Part shown: positions 1-11,835 of the stretch, one piece after another
How positions within the stretch are numbered: the stretch's first letter is position 1
Layout: the number at the start of each line of letters is the position of its first letter
DNA from: Enterobacteriaceae bacterium 89
GTDB lineage: Bacteria; Pseudomonadota; Gammaproteobacteria; Enterobacterales; Enterobacteriaceae
NCBI GenBank assembly: GCA_014156375.1
Contig: RQJH01000001.1
Span: forward strand, 372,001 to 436,000
Direction: 5' to 3'
Length of the DNA stretch: 64,000 nucleotides
Program-made: the position numbers and the translations under genes
Notes under the pieces: model-generated
What the model saw: the letters and a program-made list of their open reading frames with translations, nothing else
Told to the model about the DNA's origin: nothing
Database searches by the model: none

Positions 1-1451
1 TGCCAGGCATGGCTAACCGCCACGGGCTGATTACCGGGGCTACCGGGACGGGGAAAACGGTCACGCTGCAAAAAATGGCCGAATCGTTTTCAGAGATTGG
101 CGTGCCGGTCTTTATGGCCGACGTCAAAGGCGACCTGACGGGCGTAGCAGAAGAGGGACAGGCTTCTGAAAAGCTGATGGAACGCCTGAAAAAAATCGGC
201 GTGACGGACTGGGAAGCGCACAAAAACCCGGTAGTGGTATGGGATATTTTCGGCGAGAAAGGCCATCCGGTGCGCGCAACGGTGTCAGACCTTGGCCCGC
301 TGCTGCTCTCGCGTCTGCTCAACCTCAACGAAGTCCAGACCGGTGTGCTGAACATCATCTTCCGCATTGCCGACGATCAGGGCCTGCTGCTGCTCGACTT
401 TAAAGATCTGCGCGCCATCACCCAGTACATCGGCGATAACGCCAAATCGTTCCAGAATCAGTACGGCAACATCAGCAGCGCTTCCGTGGGCGCTATCCAG
501 CGCGGTCTGCTGACGCTGGAGCAGCAAGGCGCAGAGCACTTCTTTGGCGAGCCGATGCTCGATATCAAAGACTGGATGCGCACCGACAGCAACGGCAAAG
601 GCGTGATCAACATTCTCAGCGCCGAAAAGCTCTATCAGATGCCAAAACTGTATGCCGCCAGCCTGCTGTGGATGTTGTCTGAGCTGTACGAACAGCTGCC
701 GGAAGCGGGCGATCAGGAAAAACCGAAGCTGGTGTTCTTCTTTGACGAAGCGCATCTGCTGTTCAGCGACGCGCCGCAGGTGCTGCTGGATAAAATCGAG
801 CAGGTGATCCGCCTGATCCGCTCTAAAGCCGTCGGCGTGTATTTTGTCACCCAGAACCCGTCGGACATTCCGGACAAAGTGCTGGGGCAGTTGGGCAACC
901 GCGTGCAGCACGCGCTGCGCGCCTTTACGCCGAAAGATCAGAAAGCGGTGAAAACCGCCGCCCAGACCATGCGAGCTAACCCGGCCTTCGATACCGAACA
1001 AGCCATTCAGGAACTGGGGACCGGCGAAGCGCTGATCTCATTCCTCGATGAGAAAGGCAGCCCTTCTGTCGTGCAACGGGCGATGGTGATTGCGCCCTGC
1101 TCACGCATGGGGCCGGTGACAGACGATGAGCGCAACGGGCTGATTAACAACTCGCCGCTTTACGGCAAATATGAAGATGTTATCGACCGCGAATCGGCAT
1201 TTGAGATGCTGCAAAAAGGCGTTCAGGTCTCGACCGAGGAACAAAACGCGCCGCCAGCCAAAGGCGATGCGGTGGACGTGGACGGCGGTATTCTTGGCGG
1301 GCTGAAGGATATTCTGTTCGGCACCACCGGCCCGCGCGGCGGCAAGCACGACGGCGTGGTGCAGACCATGGCCAAAAGCGCGACGCGGCAAATCACCAAC
1401 CAGATTGTGCGCGGGATGCTGGGCAGTTTGCTCGGTGGTCGTCGCCGCTAA
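1..1451 (+). CDS. yjgR: YjgR, HerA/VirB4-type P-loop ATPase (5' end cut by window)
   Basis: The reading frame is open from the window edge, and about 20 N-terminal residues lie outside (the E. coli protein is about 500 aa; 480 aa are visible from the Met codon at 9). A Walker A motif GATGTGKT is encoded near bases 36-59 and a Walker B segment [10 protein letters not shown] near 726-755. The C-terminus is glycine/arginine rich and ends in GSLLGGRRR. This is the DUF853 family of HerA-like ATPases, whose cellular role is not established; a DNA- or protein-pumping function is only inferred from the fold. The gene lies tail to tail with the AraC-type regulator, 3 bases away. Identity as YjgR is secure; function is not. 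Confidence 0.93.
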   Translation, partial: PGMANRHGLITGATGTGKTVTLQKMAESFSEIGVPVFMADVKGDLTGVAEEGQASEKLMERLKKIGVTDWEAHKNPVVVWDIFGEKGHPVRATVSDLGPLLLSRLLNLNEVQTGVLNIIFRIADDQGLLLLDFKDLRAITQYIGDNAKSFQNQYGNISSASVGAIQRGLLTLEQQGAEHFFGEPMLDIKDWMRTDSNGKGVINILSAEKLYQMPKLYAASLLWMLSELYEQLPEAGDQEKPKLVFFFDEAHLLFSDAPQVLLDKIEQVIRLIRSKAVGVYFVTQNPSDIPDKVLGQLGNRVQHALRAFTPKDQKAVKTAAQTMRANPAFDTEQAIQELGTGEALISFLDEKGSPSVVQRAMVIAPCSRMGPVTDDERNGLINNSPLYGKYEDVIDRESAFEMLQKGVQVSTEEQNAPPAKGDAVDVDGGILGGLKDILFGTTGPRGGKHDGVVQTMAKSATRQITNQIVRGMLGSLLGGRRR

Positions 1452-1454
1452 CGT

Positions 1455-2228
1455 TCAGCGCCGGGTGCCGATGTAGCCACCCGGCGTTTCTCCGGTGTGG
1501 CTGCGAAAGAAGTGAATAAACGCGCTGTCGCTGGCAAAGCCCAGCGCGAAAGCGGCTTCAGTCACTCTGGATCCGGTGGCCAGCATTTCGACGGCTTTCA
1601 TCAGCCGCCACTGCTGTCGCCATGGCTGATAAGCCATCCCCGTCTCACGCTGGAAGATCCGGCTCAGCGTTCTTTCACTCGCCCCGCAGGCTTTTGCCAG
1701 CTCGGACAGCAGCGGCGGCAGGGTGTCTCCCGTCAGTGCGCGTAAGCGTCTGTCTCGCGGCATAATCAGGCTCATCGGCTCATGGTGTGCCACCGACAGC
1801 TCCGCCACGCATAGCGCTGCCATGTGGGCAAAAACACCCTGCTGCCAGTCCGTTTGCCAGCTGCTGGCGGCTATCCGTTCCAGCAACTCTTTCAGCAGCG
1901 GGTTAACGCTGAGGATTGCTGGCTGTTCGGGAAGCAGCGGATACTCAGTCTGATCAAGCCATACCGAGCGATAGGCGACGATACTGCGCATTTCAGCGCG
2001 ATGCGTAATACCTCCGGGGATCCACGCCACGCGGGTCGGCGGCAGCAGGCACAGCAATTCGCCGTCGTTCATCGTCAGCCGAACGCAGCCCTCTTTGCTG
2101 AACAGGATTTGCCCCATCCGGTGGCAGTGCTGGCCGGAATCATGCTCTCCCAGTTCGGACTGAATGCCGATCACCGGACGTTCCAGCCCATCCGGATCAA
2201 ACGCCTCTGTTGCCGCAAGCCACGCCAT
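1455..2228 (-). CDS. AraC-family transcriptional regulator
   Basis: The 257-aa protein has an N-terminal cupin-like sensor part (HCHRMGQILFSKEG, then PGGITHRAE) and a C-terminal pair of helix-turn-helix units, roughly residues 160-255 (LSELAKACGASERTLSRIFQRE, then VTEAAFALGFASDSAFIHFF). This is the usual layout of AraC regulators whose ligand-binding half precedes the DNA-binding half. It is divergent from an MFS exporter with a 95-bp shared control region, so it most likely regulates that exporter in response to an exported compound. The ligand is unknown. The pairing resembles NimR/NimT of E. coli in layout, but the exporter is of a different MFS subfamily, so that name is not used. Confidence 0.85.
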   Translation of the reverse strand: MAWLAATEAFDPDGLERPVIGIQSELGEHDSGQHCHRMGQILFSKEGCVRLTMNDGELLCLLPPTRVAWIPGGITHRAEMRSIVAYRSVWLDQTEYPLLPEQPAILSVNPLLKELLERIAASSWQTDWQQGVFAHMAALCVAELSVAHHEPMSLIMPRDRRLRALTGDTLPPLLSELAKACGASERTLSRIFQRETGMAYQPWRQQWRLMKAVEMLATGSRVTEAAFALGFASDSAFIHFFRSHTGETPGGYIGTRR

Positions 2229-2241
2229 AATGTCCGATTTC

Positions 2242-2318
2242 CGATAGTTATTGTCGTTATCGTTATAATGCGAAAAATCCGCGCCGCCTACAATGCTGCC
2301 TCCTGATTAATTGGAGGT
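2242..2318 (+). promoter_or_regulatory. Divergent control region of the AraC/MFS pair
   Basis: Three direct GTTAT repeats (2247, 2256, 2262) and an inverted CGATA/TATCG pair (2242-2246 and 2258-2262) cluster here. A TATAAT hexamer at 2264-2269 suits the exporter promoter. A strong ribosome binding site GGAGGT at 2313-2318 decides the MFS start at 2324. The repeats are candidate AraC-protein half-sites; this is inference from position only. Confidence 0.45.
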
Positions 2319-2323
2319 ACAGG

Positions 2324-3454
2324 ATGTTGAAGTTATCCATGCTGGCGCTGGCTGTAGCGCTGCTGATGTTCCCGCAGATTGCGGAAACCCTTTACAGCCC
2401 GGTGCTGACCGATATCAGCCATCATTTTCATGCCACAGCAGAGCAGGCTTCGCTGACGCTCTCACTGTACTTTATCGGTTTTGCCGTTGGGGTACTGGTA
2501 TGGGGACGTCTTTGCGACACGCTGGGTCGTCGTCCGGCGCTGCTGCTGGGGCTGGCGGTTTACGCCATCAGCGCGGTTGTCGCACTGCTGACTCATCACT
2601 TCTCAGTGTTGCTGTTAGCGCGGGTGTGCTCTGCATTCGGTGCAGCCGCCTGTTCAGTGGTCGTTCAAACCCTGCTGCGCGATCAAGTCAGCGGAGCGGC
2701 GCTGACCCGACTGTTTAACATCATCGGCATCGCTCTGGCGATTAGCCCGGCCATCGGCGTCTTTTCCGGCGGTCTGCTGGCAACGCTGTGGGGCTATCAG
2801 GGTGTGTTCAGCGCGCTGGCCGTGCTGGCGTTTACTCTGCTGCTGTGGACAGGATTCAGGCTTGAGGAAACTCGTCCTGCGTATCAGAGCCACGCTCCGC
2901 TGCTGACGGTGGGTAGCCGAATGATCCGGGATCAGAAGATCCTGCTCGCCACACTGTTGGTGGCGTTATGGAACGTGAGTCTGTTCAGCTATTACAGCCT
3001 GGCACCGTTTATCTTTGCCACTCTGAAGCTCAGCGCCAGCGCTTTCGGTTTAACCGGTGTGGTGCTGGCAGGTGGTTCGCTTATCGGCGCGCAGTTTAAC
3101 CGCCTGCTGCTGAAAAACGGCGACCGTCAGGCGCTTATCCTGCTGTTAGCCGGTGGGATCAACCTGCTGGGCGGCCTTGGCGTCTGGGTGTGCAGCGCAT
3201 CGCTGTGGTTCCTGCTGCCGATGCTGCTGGTGATGGTCAGTTTTTCCATGGCTATCCCGGTGATCCTGAGCTCCGCGCTCAGTGCGTACGGCGAGTGCCG
3301 TGGCACGGCGGGTGCGCTGTTCGGATTAGGGTATTACGCTCTGATTGGTGCAGGTCTGGCGATGTCCGGTCTGTTCCAGAATCTGGGGGCAACCCTGGTG
3401 TTCTGTGCTGTGCTGGCAGTCATCGCAGCGACGAAATACAGTAAGGAGCTGTGA
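2324..3454 (+). CDS. MFS efflux transporter, Bcr/CflA-like
   Basis: The 376-aa protein is almost wholly hydrophobic with about 12 predicted transmembrane segments. The MFS loop motif GRLCDTLGRRPALL (about residues 61-74) follows TM2, and the TM5 antiporter region reads ISPAIGVFSGG. These features fit drug:H+ antiporters of the Bcr/CflA (DHA1) group in the inner membrane. The start at 2324 is fixed by GGAGGT six bases upstream. The gene is divergent from an AraC-type regulator that probably controls it. The substrate cannot be read from sequence. It ends just before a REP-like element. Confidence 0.85.
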   Translation: MLKLSMLALAVALLMFPQIAETLYSPVLTDISHHFHATAEQASLTLSLYFIGFAVGVLVWGRLCDTLGRRPALLLGLAVYAISAVVALLTHHFSVLLLARVCSAFGAAACSVVVQTLLRDQVSGAALTRLFNIIGIALAISPAIGVFSGGLLATLWGYQGVFSALAVLAFTLLLWTGFRLEETRPAYQSHAPLLTVGSRMIRDQKILLATLLVALWNVSLFSYYSLAPFIFATLKLSASAFGLTGVVLAGGSLIGAQFNRLLLKNGDRQALILLLAGGINLLGGLGVWVCSASLWFLLPMLLVMVSFSMAIPVILSSALSAYGECRGTAGALFGLGYYALIGAGLAMSGLFQNLGATLVFCAVLAVIAATKYSKEL

Positions 3455-3458
3455 TTCA

Positions 3459-3540
3459 TTGCCCGGTGGCGGCTACGCCTTACCGGACCTACAAGTCGGA
3501 AGATTCATGTAGGTCCGGCAAGCAAAGCGCCGCTGGGCAA
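3459..3540. repeat. REP/BIME-like palindromic element
   Basis: Two inverted REP-like units face each other: TTGCCCGGTGGCGGCTACGC...ACCGGACCTAC on the left and GTAGGTCCGGCAAG...GCCGCTGGGCAA on the right. The GTAGGTCCGG head matches enterobacterial REP sequences. A second copy lies at 27168-27240. Confidence 0.85.
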
Positions 3541-3570
3541 TCAGCCGGTCATTCAAACCACCGATAAAAC

Positions 3571-3600
3571 AAAGGCAGCCTTTTGGCTGCCTTTTCTGTT
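3571..3600. terminator. Bidirectional terminator between MFS gene and lptG
   Basis: A 10-bp stem (AAAGGCAGCC / GGCTGCCTTT, 3571-3580 and 3585-3594) with a TTTT loop is followed by a T-rich tract on the plus side and preceded by A-rich sequence. It can end the exporter transcript rightward and lptFG leftward. Confidence 0.8.
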
Positions 3601-3614
3601 TTTAAGCCGTTTAA

Positions 3615-4697
3615 TCAGGCTTTCCGCGACATCAACCACAGGCTGATGAGGAAGAAGCTACCGCTTGGTAGCAGCGCCCCAACCACAGGCGGGATGCCGT
3701 ACACTAATGTGAGCGGGCCGAAGATCTGGTCGAGCACGTAGAATACAAAGCCAAAACTTATCCCCGTCACCACCCTCACGCCCATCGGCACACTTCTGAG
3801 CGGGCCGAAGATAAACGACAGCGCCATCAGCATCATCACCGCCACCGACAGCGGCTGGAATACTTTGCTCCACATATTCAGCTGATAGCGCCCGGCATCC
3901 TGGCCGCTGGACTTCAGGTACTTCACGTAATTATGTAAGCCCCTGATAGACAGCGCATCCGGATCCAGCGCCACTACGCCCAGTTTGTCCGGCGTCAGGT
4001 TGGTTTTCCAGGTGCCGCTGACCGTCTGAGAGCCCGTCACCTGCTTCGGATCGGTCAGGTTAGATTCATCCACCTGTGACAGTTTCCAGGCTTTCGCGTC
4101 TTTATCAAACTTCGCCGAAGCGGCATAGCGCACCGACTGTAGGCGACGATGGTCGTTGAAGCTGTAAATGCTGACGCCGCCGAGCTCGTCGTCACCCTTG
4201 ATGCGTTCGATGTAGATGTAGTTGTCGCCGTCTTTCGCCCACATCCCCTGCTGGGTGGACAGCAGGGAACCGCCGTACATCGCCTGAGCACGCAGGTTAC
4301 GCGCCATCTGTTCGCCCTGCGGAGCCACCCATTCGCCAATGGCCATGGTTAACAGCACCAGCGGAATTGCGGTTTTCATTACCGCCAGCGCCACCTGCAT
4401 ACGGGTGAAGCCGGAAGCCTGCATCACCACCAGCTCGCTGCGCTGAGCCAGCATCCCCAGCCCTAAAAGCGCACCGAGCAGCGCCGCCATCGGGAAGAAG
4501 ATTTGAATGTCTTTCGGCACGCTGAGCAGGGTATACATACCCGCGCCGAGCGCGTCGTAGCTGCCCTGCCCGGCTTTTTTCAGCTGGTCGACAAATTTGA
4601 TGATGCCCGAAAGCGACACCAGCATGAACAGCGTCATCATGATGGTGGTGAATATGGTTTTACCGATATAGCGGTCAAGTACGCCAAATGCCTGCAT
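3615..4697 (-). CDS. lptG: LptG, LPS export ABC transporter permease
   Basis: The 360-aa inner-membrane permease pairs with LptF and the ATPase LptB to pull lipopolysaccharide out of the membrane and push it along LptC-LptA-LptD. The sequence is near-identical to E. coli LptG through the N-terminal GVLDRYIGKTIF and the C-terminal FGPLTLVYGIP regions, with six transmembrane segments (three at each end) flanking a periplasmic jellyroll domain (about residues 135-265). The Met at 4697 gives the family length; an upstream in-frame extension to 4757 lies inside lptF and is rejected. Its ATG overlaps the lptF stop by one base (TAATG), so the two are translationally coupled. Confidence 0.97.
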   Translation of the reverse strand: MQAFGVLDRYIGKTIFTTIMMTLFMLVSLSGIIKFVDQLKKAGQGSYDALGAGMYTLLSVPKDIQIFFPMAALLGALLGLGMLAQRSELVVMQASGFTRMQVALAVMKTAIPLVLLTMAIGEWVAPQGEQMARNLRAQAMYGGSLLSTQQGMWAKDGDNYIYIERIKGDDELGGVSIYSFNDHRRLQSVRYAASAKFDKDAKAWKLSQVDESNLTDPKQVTGSQTVSGTWKTNLTPDKLGVVALDPDALSIRGLHNYVKYLKSSGQDAGRYQLNMWSKVFQPLSVAVMMLMALSFIFGPLRSVPMGVRVVTGISFGFVFYVLDQIFGPLTLVYGIPPVVGALLPSGSFFLISLWLMSRKA

Positions 4698-5797
4698 TAT
4701 ACCGCTCCTTTCCCGCTGATCCGTGCACGAACGCGGCGCATCGGTACGGTATCCCACAAGTTAAGCACCACGGCGATCCCAAAGTAGAGCAGGTTCACGC
4801 CCCAGGTCCACAACATCGGGTCAATCTTGCCTTTCCCCGCGTTGGAGCGGATAGAGGTCTGCACGAGGAAGAACACCAGATACAGCAGCATGGCTGGCAG
4901 CATCGACAGCACGCGGCCCTGACGTGGGTTCACCACGCTTAGCGGAACCACCATCAGCGCCATGATAAACACCGTCGCAATCAGCGTCAGACGCCAGTGC
5001 AGCTCGGCTTTGGCCTGCGGCGTGTCAGTGTGCCACAGAGCGCTCATGCCCATCTGGTCCGTATCGTTAGGATCGAGAGCCACCGCCTGATGGCCGATGA
5101 TCGCCTGGTAGTTGGTAAAATCGGTAATGCGGAAATCACGCAGCATCGCCGTGCCTTCGAAGCGGGTACCTTTGTTGAGGTTTACCACCTGAGAGCCGTC
5201 TTTTTGCTGGGAAAGATGACCGGAATCCGCCACCACAACGGAAGGACGCGCGTTGCCTTTAGTGCGGATTTGCGCCAGGAAGACGTTGTTGAATTTACTG
5301 CCGTTGACGCCTTCGATAAACAACACGGAGTTGCCATCGCTGGCCTGCTGGAACTGCCCCTGGGCCAGTGCGGCCATGCCTGGGTTGGCTTTTGCTTCTG
5401 CCAGCACTTCATCCTGATGGCGCGATGACCACGGCCCGGCCCACATCACGTTGACCGCAGCCACAATGCCGGTAAACAGCGCAAGGATCATTGCCGCTTT
5501 CACCAGCACGGCTTTACTCAGGCCGCAGGCGTGCATCACCGTGATTTCACTTTCGGTGTAAAGTTTGCCCAGCGTCATCAACAGGCCGAGGAACAGGCTG
5601 AGAGGCAGGATGAGTTGCGCCATTTCTGGCACCCCGAGACCTAACAGGGAGAGCACGAGATTCGTGGGGATCTCACCATCGACCGCTGCGCCCAGGATCC
5701 TGACCAGCTTCTGGCAGAAAAAGATCAGCAGCAGGATGAAGAGGATCGCCAACTGGCTTTTCAGCGTCTCCCGCACCAGATATCTTATGATTATCAC
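4697..5797 (-). CDS. lptF: LptF, LPS export ABC transporter permease
   Basis: The 366-aa partner of LptG in the LptB2FG complex. It has six transmembrane segments and a periplasmic domain, with family landmarks LYTESEITVMHACGLSK (coupling helix, contacts LptB) and VPLSVVNPRQGRVLSMLP. The start chosen is GTG at 5797 (V-I-I-I-R-Y-L-V), which reproduces the 366-aa E. coli length; an ATG at 5842 would add 15 residues not seen in relatives, although the Shine-Dalgarno signal before the GTG is weak. First gene of the lptF-lptG unit, divergent from pepA as in E. coli. Confidence 0.96.
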   Translation of the reverse strand: MIIIRYLVRETLKSQLAILFILLLIFFCQKLVRILGAAVDGEIPTNLVLSLLGLGVPEMAQLILPLSLFLGLLMTLGKLYTESEITVMHACGLSKAVLVKAAMILALFTGIVAAVNVMWAGPWSSRHQDEVLAEAKANPGMAALAQGQFQQASDGNSVLFIEGVNGSKFNNVFLAQIRTKGNARPSVVVADSGHLSQQKDGSQVVNLNKGTRFEGTAMLRDFRITDFTNYQAIIGHQAVALDPNDTDQMGMSALWHTDTPQAKAELHWRLTLIATVFIMALMVVPLSVVNPRQGRVLSMLPAMLLYLVFFLVQTSIRSNAGKGKIDPMLWTWGVNLLYFGIAVVLNLWDTVPMRRVRARISGKGAV

Positions 5798-7622
<1,825 letters not shown>

Positions 7623-7634
7623 CGAAGTGTAGTT

Positions 7635-7758
7635 CCCCTCTCCCCGGCCCTCTCCCGTGGGGAGAGGGAGAAAGAATTTCCCTGCTCGCTTCCGCATTAG
7701 TGGAAAATGGCACGCCGAACAAGTTCCCTCTCCCTTTGGGAGAGGGTTAGGGAGAGGG
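7635..7758. repeat. CCCTCTCCC palindromic intergenic repeat, copy 1 (pepA-holC)
   Basis: The left end reads CCCCTCTCCCCGGCCCTCTC and the right end GGGAGAGGGTTAGGGAGAGG, forming an imperfect inverted repeat. Each end also folds into its own hairpin (CCCTCTCCC...GGGAGAGGG). The spacer between the two hairpins is unique sequence. Ten copies of this family are in the window. Confidence 0.9.
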
Positions 7759-7798
7759 TCAGCACCCTTTTGAAATCCACGCAAAGAAGCCCCATATT

Positions 7799-8242
7799 AT
7801 GAAGAATGCGACGTTCTACCTGCTCGACAACGACAACACCGCGGACGGCCTGAGCGCCGTGGAGCAGCTGGTGTGTGAACTGGCGGCGGAAAGGTGGCGA
7901 GCGGGGAAACGCGTTCTGATTGCCTGTGAAGACGAGAAGCAGGCCATTCGCCTTGATGAGGCGCTGTGGTCGCGTCCGCCGGAAAGCTTCGTTCCGCACA
8001 ACCTGTCGGGTGAAGGCCCTCGCGGCGGTGCACCGGTCGAAATTGCCTGGCCGCAAAAACGCAACAGCAGCCCGAGAGACATCCTCATTAGCCTGCGCGT
8101 GGGCTTTGCAGATTTTGCCACCGCTTTCACAGAAGTGATAGACTTCGTACCTCACGAAGATTCCTTAAAACAACTGGCGCGCGACCGCTACAAAGCGTAC
8201 CGCATGGCTGGTTTTAACCTGAATACGGCAACCTGGAAATAA
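7799..8242 (+). CDS. holC: HolC, DNA polymerase III chi subunit
   Basis: The 147-aa protein matches E. coli chi in length and in segments such as TFYLLDNDN near the N-terminus and [15 protein letters not shown]. Chi joins the clamp loader through psi (HolD) and contacts the C-terminal tail of single-stranded DNA-binding protein, aiding primer hand-off at the replication fork. No strong Shine-Dalgarno is visible before 7799. Its TAA overlaps the valS ATG (TAATG), so valS translation is probably coupled to it. Confidence 0.97.
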   Translation: MKNATFYLLDNDNTADGLSAVEQLVCELAAERWRAGKRVLIACEDEKQAIRLDEALWSRPPESFVPHNLSGEGPRGGAPVEIAWPQKRNSSPRDILISLRVGFADFATAFTEVIDFVPHEDSLKQLARDRYKAYRMAGFNLNTATWK

Positions 8243-11097
8243 TGGAAAAGACATACAACCCGCAAGATATCGAACAGCCGCTTTACGAGCACTGGGAAAA
8301 GCAGGGCTATTTCAAACCGAATGGTGATGAAAGCCAGGAAAGCTTCTGCATCATGATCCCGCCGCCGAACGTCACCGGCAGTTTGCATATGGGTCATGCC
8401 TTCCAGCAAACCATCATGGACACCATGATCCGCTACCAGCGCATGCAGGGCAAAAATACCCTGTGGCAGGCCGGTACGGACCACGCGGGTATCGCAACCC
8501 AGATGGTGGTGGAACGTAAAATTGCCGCTGAAGAAGGGAAAACCCGCCACGACTACGGTCGCGATGCCTTCATCGACAAAATCTGGCAGTGGAAAGCTGA
8601 ATCCGGCGGCACCATTACCCGCCAGATGCGCCGTCTCGGCAACTCCGTAGACTGGGAGCGCGAGCGTTTCACCATGGACGAAGGGCTTTCCAATGCCGTG
8701 AAAGAAGTCTTCGTTCGCCTGTACAAGGAAGATCTGATTTACCGCGGTAAGCGCCTGGTCAACTGGGACCCGAAACTGCGCACCGCGATTTCCGATCTGG
8801 AAGTGGAAAACCGCGAGTCCAAAGGCTCCATGTGGCACATCCGCTATCCGCTGGCTGACGGCGCAAAAACCGCCGACGGCAAAGATTACCTGGTGGTTGC
8901 CACCACCCGTCCAGAAACCGTACTGGGCGATACCGGTGTAGCCGTTAACCCGGAAGATCCGCGTTACAAAGATCTGATCGGTAAATTCCTGGTTCTGCCG
9001 CTGGTGAACCGCCGCATTCCAATCGTCGGCGACGAACACGCCGACATGGAAAAAGGCACCGGCTGCGTGAAGATCACCCCAGCGCACGACTTTAACGACT
9101 ATGAAGTTGGTAAGCGTCACGCCCTGCCGATGATCAACATCCTGAGTTTCGACGGTGATATCCGCGAAAGCGCGCAGGTGTTCGACACCAAAGGCGAAGA
9201 GTCCGACGTTTATCCATCCGACATCCCGGCAGAGTTCCAGAAGCTGGAGCGTTTTGCCGCGCGTAAAGCCGTGGTTGCTGCCGTTGACGCGCTCGGCCTG
9301 CTCGAAGAAATCAAACCTCACGATCTGACCGTGCCGTACGGCGACCGTGGCGGCGTGGTTATCGAGCCAATGCTGACCGACCAGTGGTACGTGCGTGCCG
9401 ACGTGCTGGCGAAACCAGCGGTTGAAGCCGTAGAAAACGGCGACATCCAGTTCGTGCCGAAGCAGTACGAAAACATGTACTTCTCCTGGATGCGCGATAT
9501 TCAGGACTGGTGTATCTCCCGTCAGCTGTGGTGGGGTCACCGCATCCCGGCGTGGTATGACAATGAAGGTAACGTCTACGTTGGCCGCACCGAAGACGAA
9601 GTGCGTCAGGAAAACAACCTGAGCGCCGACGTGGCTCTGCGTCAGGACGAAGACGTTCTCGATACCTGGTTCTCCTCCGCGCTGTGGACCTTCTCCACCC
9701 TCGGCTGGCCGGAAAACACCGACGCGCTGCGTCAGTTCCACCCAACCAGCGTGATGGTTTCCGGCTTCGACATCATCTTCTTCTGGATTGCCCGCATGAT
9801 CATGATGACCATGCATTTCATCAAAGATGAAAACGGCAAGCCGCAGATCCCGTTCAAGACCATCTACATGACCGGTCTGATCCGCGATGACGAAGGGCAG
9901 AAGATGTCCAAGTCCAAGGGCAACGTTATCGATCCGCTGGACATGGTTGACGGTATTTCTCTGGCAGATCTGCTGGAAAAACGCACCGGCAACATGATGC
10001 AGCCGCAGCTGGCCGAGAAAATCGCCAAACGCACCGAGAAGCAGTTCCCGGACGGCATCGAGCCACACGGCACCGACGCCCTGCGCTTCACCCTGGCGGC
10101 GCTGGCCTCTACCGGTCGCGATATCAACTGGGATATGAAGCGTCTGGAAGGCTACCGCAACTTCTGTAATAAGCTGTGGAACGCCAGCCGTTTCGTGCTG
10201 ATGAACACCGAAGATCAGGATTGTGGCTTCAACGGCGGCGAGAAAGTGCTGTCGCTGGCGGACCGCTGGATCCTCGCGGAATTCAACCAGACCATCAAAG
10301 CATACCGCGAAGCGCTGGATAACTTCCGCTTCGATATCGCTGCGGGCATTCTGTATGAGTTCACCTGGAACCAGTTCTGCGACTGGTATCTGGAGCTGAC
10401 CAAGCCGGTAATGACCGGTGGTTCTGAAGCGGAACTGCGCGGTACCCGTAATACGCTGGTCACCGTGCTGGAAGGTTTGCTGCGCCTGGCGCACCCAATC
10501 ATTCCATTCATCACCGAAGAAATCTGGCAGCGCGTGAAGCTTCTTTGTGGCAACACCGCTGACACCATCATGCTGCAGCCGTTCCCGGCGTTCGATGCCT
10601 CACAGGTGGATGAAACCGCGCTGGCTGATACCGAATGGCTGAAGCAGGCAATCATCGCCGTGCGTAACATCCGTGCGGAAATGAACATCGCTCCAGGCAA
10701 ACCGCTGGAGTTGCTGCTGCGCGGTTGCAGCGCCGATGCCATGCGTCGTGTGAATGACAACAAGAGCTTCCTGCTGAACCTGGCGCGTCTGGAAAGCATC
10801 ACCGTGCTGCCTGCCGATGACAAAGGTCCGGTTTCCGTGACCAAAATCATCGACGGCGCCGAGCTGCTGATCCCGATGGCTGGCCTCATCAACAAAGAAG
10901 ATGAGCTGGCGCGTCTGGCGAAAGAAGTGGCGAAGATCGAAGGCGAAATCAGCCGTATCGAGAACAAGCTGTCTAACGAAGGCTTTGTGGCGCGCGCACC
11001 GGAAGCGGTGATCGCCAAAGAGCGTGAGAAGCTGGACGGCTATGCCGAAGCGAAAGCTAAGCTGATTGAACAGCAGGCTGTCATCGCCGCGCTGTAA
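8242..11097 (+). CDS. valS: ValS, valyl-tRNA synthetase
   Basis: The 951-aa class Ia synthetase charges tRNA-Val with valine and edits misactivated threonine. The HIGH-type motif appears in [15 protein letters not shown] (about residues 42-56) and KMSKS at residues 554-558. The CP1 editing domain lies between about 180 and 390, and the last ~70 residues form the C-terminal tRNA-binding coiled coil (many Glu/Lys/Leu heptads). The start overlaps the holC stop by one base. An internal 768-aa open frame on the opposite strand is a codon-bias shadow. Confidence 0.98.
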   Translation: MEKTYNPQDIEQPLYEHWEKQGYFKPNGDESQESFCIMIPPPNVTGSLHMGHAFQQTIMDTMIRYQRMQGKNTLWQAGTDHAGIATQMVVERKIAAEEGKTRHDYGRDAFIDKIWQWKAESGGTITRQMRRLGNSVDWERERFTMDEGLSNAVKEVFVRLYKEDLIYRGKRLVNWDPKLRTAISDLEVENRESKGSMWHIRYPLADGAKTADGKDYLVVATTRPETVLGDTGVAVNPEDPRYKDLIGKFLVLPLVNRRIPIVGDEHADMEKGTGCVKITPAHDFNDYEVGKRHALPMINILSFDGDIRESAQVFDTKGEESDVYPSDIPAEFQKLERFAARKAVVAAVDALGLLEEIKPHDLTVPYGDRGGVVIEPMLTDQWYVRADVLAKPAVEAVENGDIQFVPKQYENMYFSWMRDIQDWCISRQLWWGHRIPAWYDNEGNVYVGRTEDEVRQENNLSADVALRQDEDVLDTWFSSALWTFSTLGWPENTDALRQFHPTSVMVSGFDIIFFWIARMIMMTMHFIKDENGKPQIPFKTIYMTGLIRDDEGQKMSKSKGNVIDPLDMVDGISLADLLEKRTGNMMQPQLAEKIAKRTEKQFPDGIEPHGTDALRFTLAALASTGRDINWDMKRLEGYRNFCNKLWNASRFVLMNTEDQDCGFNGGEKVLSLADRWILAEFNQTIKAYREALDNFRFDIAAGILYEFTWNQFCDWYLELTKPVMTGGSEAELRGTRNTLVTVLEGLLRLAHPIIPFITEEIWQRVKLLCGNTADTIMLQPFPAFDASQVDETALADTEWLKQAIIAVRNIRAEMNIAPGKPLELLLRGCSADAMRRVNDNKSFLLNLARLESITVLPADDKGPVSVTKIIDGAELLIPMAGLINKEDELARLAKEVAKIEGEISRIENKLSNEGFVARAPEAVIAKEREKLDGYAEAKAKLIEQQAVIAAL

Positions 11098-11102
11098 TCC
11101 CT

Positions 11103-11140
11103 AAACCCCTTACGCGCTCCTGCGTAAGGGGTTTCCTTCC
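11103..11140 (+). terminator. valS terminator
   Basis: A 13-bp perfect stem (AAACCCCTTACGC / GCGTAAGGGGTTT, loop GCTCCT) sits six bases after the valS stop. The trailing tract is only moderately T-rich. Confidence 0.8.
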
Positions 11141-11218
11141 TGAAAACTCCTCGCTTGCACTCACTTTTCTGCGGTGTTATTAACTGCATATCAGTCACTT
11201 TTTGTTATGAGCTATTCC

Positions 11219-11707
11219 ATGAACGCATTGACGCTGCGCCGTATCGCCGCGCAGGACAATCCGACCATCGCCCTGGTGATCCGCCAGGTTTCCGCCGAAT
11301 ATGGCCTGACCGCCGACAAAGGCTACACCGTTGCCGATCCTAATCTGGATGAGCTTTTCCAGCTCTACAGCCAGCCGGGCCACGCCTATTGGGTTCTGGA
11401 ACAGAATGGTGAAGTAGTGGGCGGCGGCGGGATTGCGCCGTTGCAGTGCAGCGAGACGGATATTTGTGAATTACAGAAGATGTATTTTCTGCCTGTGGTT
11501 CGCGGTAAAGGGATGGCGAAAAAGCTGGCGCTAATGGCGATGGAACATGCGCGCGAACAGGGTTTTAAGCGCTGCTATCTGGAAACGACGGCGTTTCTGA
11601 CTGAAGCGATTGCGCTGTATGAGCATTTGGGATTCGAGCATATCGACGGACCGCTGGGCTGTACCGGGCATGTCGATTGCGAAGTGCGGATGCTGAAGGC
11701 GCTTTGA
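11219..11707 (+). CDS. yjgM: YjgM, GNAT-family N-acetyltransferase
   Basis: The 162-aa single-domain GNAT has the acetyl-CoA binding motif A segment [20 protein letters not shown] (an R-x-x-G-x-G/A-type loop) near residues 88-107 and the motif B segment [18 protein letters not shown] further on. E. coli YjgM occupies the same place next to valS. The acetyl acceptor is uncertain. Met at 11219 is chosen because homologous residues begin directly after it; Met at 11207 (adding MSYS) is equally possible since neither has a strong ribosome binding site. The E. coli membrane-protein gene yjgN, normally between valS and yjgM, is absent. Confidence 0.88.
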   Translation: MNALTLRRIAAQDNPTIALVIRQVSAEYGLTADKGYTVADPNLDELFQLYSQPGHAYWVLEQNGEVVGGGGIAPLQCSETDICELQKMYFLPVVRGKGMAKKLALMAMEHAREQGFKRCYLETTAFLTEAIALYEHLGFEHIDGPLGCTGHVDCEVRMLKAL

Positions 11708-11731
11708 TAATTGCCTGAGGTGCGGCGTTCT

Positions 11732-11829
11732 CCCCCTCTCCCCTGCCCTCTCCCTCAAGGGAGAGGGAGAAAATCAAAGACAACACCGATCGGTTCCCTC
11801 TCCCACCGGGAGAGGGTTAGGGTGAGGGG
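11732..11829. repeat. CCCTCTCCC palindromic intergenic repeat, copy 2 (yjgM-miaE)
   Basis: Same family as 7635-7758: left arm CCCCCTCTCCCCTGCCCTCTCCC-type, right arm GGGAGAGGGTTAGGGTGAGG, with two internal hairpins. It lies between convergent genes, so it may also act as a shared transcript end. Confidence 0.9.
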
Positions 11830-11835
11830 AAAAAG

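Noticed and set aside
8188-10494. 768-aa open frame on the minus strand opposite valS
   Set aside because: It mirrors a highly expressed GC-rich gene whose codon bias removes stops from the antisense frame; the valS frame is certain and the antisense product has no recognisable domain.
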